Shown here: in pieces, positions 61,475 through 64,000 of the stretch
Layout: each line of letters begins with the position of its first letter
Numbering within the stretch: the first letter of the stretch is position 1
NCBI RefSeq assembly: GCF_028554725.1
Contig: NC_071668.1
Coordinates: 5,477,001-5,541,000, forward strand
Direction of reading: 5' to 3'
Source of the DNA: Zeugodacus cucurbitae
Taxonomy: Eukaryota; Arthropoda; Insecta; Diptera; Tephritidae
Length of the DNA: 64,000 bases
Made by a program: the position numbers and the translations under genes
Notes under the pieces: generated by a model
Seen by the model: only the letters and a program-made list of their open reading frames with translations
Databases searched by the model: none
What the model was told of the DNA's origin: nothing

Positions 61475-62467
61475 GTTAGGTTAGGTTAGGTTTGTAAGCA
61501 GATCTCTGCAAAAAACAGAAGATCTCACTTAGACAACCTGGCGCTGTTCATTGTGGTACCAATAAAACTCCCTGTGGATCAAAGACCTTTAAGATTCAGC
61601 AAAACACTTGGAATCCGTTACAAATTTCTTAAGACGGCTAATATCGATTCTAGCCAATTCGCTAGGATTGCCGAAAAAGGGCCTTCCGAGGTGTTTCAAC
61701 CTAAGTCTGGCAAAAGCTGGACAATGTAGAAGGAAATGCTTAGATGAATCGATCTCGCCTTCCTCCATACAGCTTTGGCAACTTGCATCTGCCACGATCC
61801 CAAGTCTCACCGCATGGGTACCTATTGGACAATGTCCAGTAAGTACACCCATGATGGCGCTGCCCAGAGAAAGCAATTGAAAGGACCGCTTACGCTCCAC
61901 AGAGGGCCAAAAGGACCTCGCCACTGCACCAGTACTGGTAGTTGACCAGCGTTTGACGAGCTCATGCGTAGTCTGCATGTCCAGCGCTCTTGCGCAGGTG
62001 GACCATGGACTACCAACGCGCTCCCATTCCGACGTCACTGTAGCTAGGGTATCCTTCCTTGCAAGCTTGTCCGCTATGCAGTTACCAACGATCCCGCGGT
62101 GACCGGGTACTCATACTAGTCGGATCGCAAAATAGCTGGAAGCTATTGATAAGGATCTAAGACACTCCTTAACTAGCACAGAGCGTACTGTCATCGATTC
62201 CAATGCCAGTGGTCAATTAGCCTAAAGCTGGTATTGATAGAGAGCTTTCTGCAGAAAACTCTCCCTCCCACCTTTCCCCTTAGCTTCGATACATCCGTAA
62301 AAAAGCTGACTGCACATCTCCTCCATTTACTTCTTCCTTCCCACATATACCTCGTAGGTACGTTCGCAGAGAAGAAACCTCTAGGGGACGGTTCCGCGGT
62401 GCAGTGGTCCAAGTAGTCAGGGATGCAATCGAACCGACGGAGAATTTCAGAATGCCACAAAATTCGT
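61475..62467 (-). mobile_element. 5'-truncated RNase H LINE with TSD
   Basis: A 993-bp LINE on the minus strand, flanked by a 13-bp duplication with one mismatch (TGTTATTGGAAAG 61462-61474, TGTTATTAGAAAG 62468-62480). The frame 62460-62191 holds an RNase H start (VSFFTDVSKLRGKVGG, with the FTD catalytic Asp). After stops, the frame 62038-61589 continues with TSEWERVGSPWSTCARALD, LTGHCPIGTHAVRLGI and a CQSC...H...C cluster, ending FVTDSKCFAES. The 3' UTR carries GCAGAGATCTGCTTAC and ends in a tail complementary to GTTAGGTTAGGTTAGG. This is the least decayed copy of the family in the window; the end frame alone is 149 codons. It is not an active element. Confidence 0.88.
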
Positions 62468-62664
62468 TGTTATTAGAAAGCTCAGTATTGAGAACTTTAA
62501 AAGAGCTTTGTTGTTAGAAAGCTCTGTATTGAGAGCTTTAAAAGAGCTTTGTTATTAGTAAGCGCTGCATTGAGAGCTTTGAAAGACTTTTGTTTTAGAA
62601 AACTCTGTATTGAGATCTTTAATTATATGAAAGCTCTGTATTGCGAGCTTTGAAAGAGCTTTTG
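62468..62664. repeat. Minisatellite, 41-bp unit, about 5 copies
   Basis: Units begin GTTATTAGAAAGCTCTGTAT followed by TGAGAGCTTTAAAAGAGCTTT, at 62469, 62510, 62551, 62592 and about 62623. AAGCTC and GAGCTTT inside each unit make it partly palindromic. Confidence 0.88.
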
Positions 62665-63687
62665 TATAAAATGCTTACCCTATACGAATTCTAAAACTTA
62701 TTGGAACACTACCTTTCATGTTTTAAAAATATGATTTCGCCGTTTTCGATCACTACAGCATCAATGAAAGCTGCCTCCAAAGTAAAAAGCTCAACACCTA
62801 CCAAACAAATCTGCAAACTTCATTTCAACTTACCTCTAACATCCCTCATGCATACATATGTTCTCTGTTTCATGATAACAACGAAACTTTTTCGCCAAAA
62901 ACCAAAATACATACCACTGCATATTTTTCATATTTATATTTCAGTTATTTTTCTGAATATAATTACGTTTTAAAAATTTGTATGAGCAACATGCCAACAC
63001 ACATCACCGGTATGAACCAGTTCAAATCGGTTTGCAAAAATAAAGTGATAAGTAAATTATTTTTGTATGCATGAAGGCAATGCACCTTAAGCATTAATTG
63101 CAACACAATCGCCACAGGGCGTACTCCTCACTCGCATATTGACAGACTAATGAACAAACAGACAGGTCATTAATATATCATTGTGTGGCGCGCAATCAAT
63201 ACAGCGAGGTGTAATGAACAAAAAGGTTGCAAAAAAAAAAATATAAAAAAAATAAAATAAAAAAATAATAATTGTATTATAATAAATATTTATTATGCAT
63301 TAAAAGCATTGAAATTCTCATATCGCAATCTGTTTCCATTGAAAAATCTAAATTGATTTAAGAAATCAATCGAACCATTTGTGTACTATTGTAAAGATAA
63401 CCTCAAAGATGTTTGAAATTTCAGCATCTCATCTAATAACTGTAAATATATATCACAACAACATATATAACTGTGCATATATTTTATGTATTGTGAAGCA
63501 TATAAAGTGTCTTGTAAGCGCATTCTGTGGAATGTTCAACTTTGCAAAATTACTCGAAACATCGACTAACCTAAACATTTGTAATTATTGTATATTATTT
63601 ATGCTTTTAGTAAGTTTCTAATCTAATTGTAAATGTCTTGTGTGTGCTTATGTAGTTGAATTTGTTATTAGCATTTATATTGTATTA
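62665..63687. other. Intronic; no gene seen
   Basis: AT-rich DNA with an A/T run at 63229-63290. No coding region supported. Confidence 0.4.
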
Positions 63688-63719
63688 CTAATTGTTGTTT
63701 TTTCATTTCATTTCTATAG

Positions 63720-63761
63720 GTATGTACCACAAAATTACTACTTTTTCACGTGCAAATGGCG
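63720..63761 (+). CDS. bun: Candidate 42-nt bun exon or recursive-splice exon
   Basis: A strong acceptor precedes it: branch-like CTAAT at 63688-63692, then a long T/C tract and TTTCTATAG ending at 63719. A strong donor GTAAGT follows at 63762. The 42 nt are a multiple of three and stay open in the frame set by a phase 2 donor; after AG the codons read R-YVPQNYYFFTCKW-R. The exon could thus be included without changing the downstream frame. Its first six bases are GTATGT, itself a donor. Joining it to an exon ending in AG recreates AG/GTATGT, the structure of a recursive site with its companion exon. Alternatively an ATG at 63722 could start a short isoform. No homologue is recognised. Confidence 0.45.
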
Positions 63762-64000
63762 GTAAGTCTGTAATTAGTTTTATTAATAAGCAACACATAC
63801 ACATTGTGTTAAAGTGATTGAAATGAGGAACAATTTAAACGAATAATCTTAAAACATGCAATAGTGGACTTCGTCTTGCGATTTATGCACATTTTTGAGA
63901 TATCACGTTTTTGTTATTATTACTGTATGTATCTGTAAAGCTTGTAAAACATTCAGCATTCGTTTTAAATTAACGAAGATTGCATGTAGCGCGCAATTAC
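63762..64000. other. Intronic sequence to the window end
   Basis: Starts with the donor GTAAGTCTG. No further exon is visible; the TSC-box exons of bun are expected beyond the window. Confidence 0.4.

Overview
The window looks like nuclear DNA of a higher dipteran, most likely a tephritid-type fruit fly. The bulk is AT-rich intronic or intergenic sequence with large low-complexity tracts. It carries many degraded mariner, pogo, TTAA-flanked and LINE copies, and one gene that can be recognised with confidence: bunched (bun), the fly member of the TSC-22 domain (TSC22D) family. The species assignment is inference; no rRNA, tRNA or mitochondrial marker is present.

The gene runs on the + strand and is incomplete here. 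The large coding exon of the long (BunA-type) isoform lies at 13921-17135, preceded by a long A-rich candidate 5' UTR that may start at a good splice acceptor (exon from 11276). It contains both motifs that mark long TSC22D proteins. The C-terminal TSC box (leucine zipper) that all isoforms share is absent, so it must lie beyond 64000. The long-isoform intron is therefore more than 46 kb. Inside it are two further candidate alternative coding exons (52413-52585 and 55931-56763) and a possible 42-nt exon (63720-63761). All three coding exons end in intron phase 2 and the 42-nt exon keeps that phase, which fits alternative N-termini feeding one common 3' part.

Two sites in the giant intron look like recursive-splicing (ratchet) points. 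At 47700/47701 a branch-site-like CTAAT, a pyrimidine tract and CAG are joined directly to GTAAGC. At 63719/63720 a second strong acceptor is joined to GTATGT, with a normal donor 42 nt further on.

Mobile elements: at least four copies of one mariner family (1-185, 25856-26348, 49804-49977, 54152-54489); a different, internally deleted rosa-like mariner with TIRs and TA duplication (38301-39024); a pogo/Tigger element with a transposase C-terminal remnant (21275-22229); two diverged, equal-sized TTAA-flanked MITEs (3822-4522 and 54569-55270); an RTE-like LINE 3' end (7016-7724); and several RNase H-bearing LINE 3' ends (9485-10335, 19453-20321, 35885-36446, 61475-62467), two of them with target-site duplications.

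Tandem arrays: units of about 120 bp (17277-17790), 48 bp (24365-24870), 88 bp (29520-30125), 88 bp (32800-33545) and 41 bp (62468-62664, split by a LINE), plus larger duplications (50615-51690, 57491-58370). The stretches listed as featureless showed no convincing coding potential, RNA gene or CRISPR; most open frames there are low-complexity or antisense shadows.
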